Origin: Methanosarcinaceae archaeon UBA470
GTDB taxonomy: Archaea > Halobacteriota > Methanosarcinia > Methanosarcinales > Methanosarcinaceae
Assembly: GCA_002508425.1 (NCBI GenBank)
Contig: DAKU01000166.1
Location: 1-7,033, forward strand
Reading direction: 5' to 3'
DNA: 7,033 nt
The first letter of the stretch is position 1. Each line of letters begins with the position of its first letter. Positions 6,988 to 7,033 of the stretch are shown here, piece after piece. The notes beneath the pieces were generated by a model. That model saw nothing but the letters and a program-made list of their open reading frames with translations, made no database searches and was not told the DNA's origin. A program made the position numbers and the translations under genes.

Positions 6988-7033
6988 AAGAGAAAAATCC
7001 TTAATAATACCCACTTTCCGCAGATGTCGCTTT
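6988..7033. other. Downstream end of window without recognisable gene
   Basis: The 46 bases after the antiporter stop contain no gene, hairpin or strong T-tract that I can support; the short TTT at the very edge continues outside the window. Confidence 0.5.

Noticed and set aside
1..7033. Mobile element, CRISPR array, tRNA or rRNA
   Set aside because: No transposase, terminal repeats, regularly spaced repeats or recognisable RNA gene was found; genes are collinear and intact.

Overview
The window looks like chromosomal DNA from a moderately AT-rich methanogenic archaeon, most likely of the Methanosarcinales (a Methanolobus, Methanomethylovorans or Methanococcoides type genome). Three features suggest this: a CHASE4-HAMP-PAS histidine kinase of the kind abundant there, a DUF5305-like protein tail (an archaeal family), and a BRE/TATA-type promoter with a long AT-rich leader. 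The genus is inferred from protein style and is not proven.

Layout, all on the + strand. (1) Positions 3-344 hold the 3' end of a membrane protein whose cytoplasmic tail resembles DUF5305. (2) Positions 345-621 are an AT-rich intergenic region with an imperfect inverted repeat, a good archaeal BRE/TATA candidate and a leader of roughly 135 nt. (3) Positions 622-2769 encode a complete membrane-bound sensor histidine kinase (CHASE4, HAMP, a cysteine-rich PAS, HisKA, HATPase_c) with no receiver domain. (4) Positions 2770-2947 are a spacer with a perfect 12-bp palindrome over the kinase stop codon, T-rich terminator-like tracts and weak TATA candidates. (5) Positions 2948-5521 encode a full-length two-domain MprF-type protein: a multi-pass flippase domain fused to a cytosolic aminoacyl-phospholipid synthase domain. 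(6) Positions 5518-6987 encode a CPA2 cation:proton antiporter whose start codon overlaps the mprF stop in ATGA. The last 46 bases hold no recognisable gene.

The clearest functional unit is the mprF-antiporter pair, which is translationally coupled and so very likely one operon. MprF proteins add an amino acid to the headgroup of an anionic glycerophospholipid and flip the product, lowering negative surface charge. In an archaeon the acceptor would presumably be archaetidylglycerol. A CPA2 antiporter adjusts internal pH or monovalent cations. Together they suggest an envelope or ion-stress module. The upstream kinase could sense the relevant signal, but only adjacency and shared strand support that link, and no response regulator is present. 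No mobile elements, tRNA/rRNA genes or CRISPR arrays were seen.
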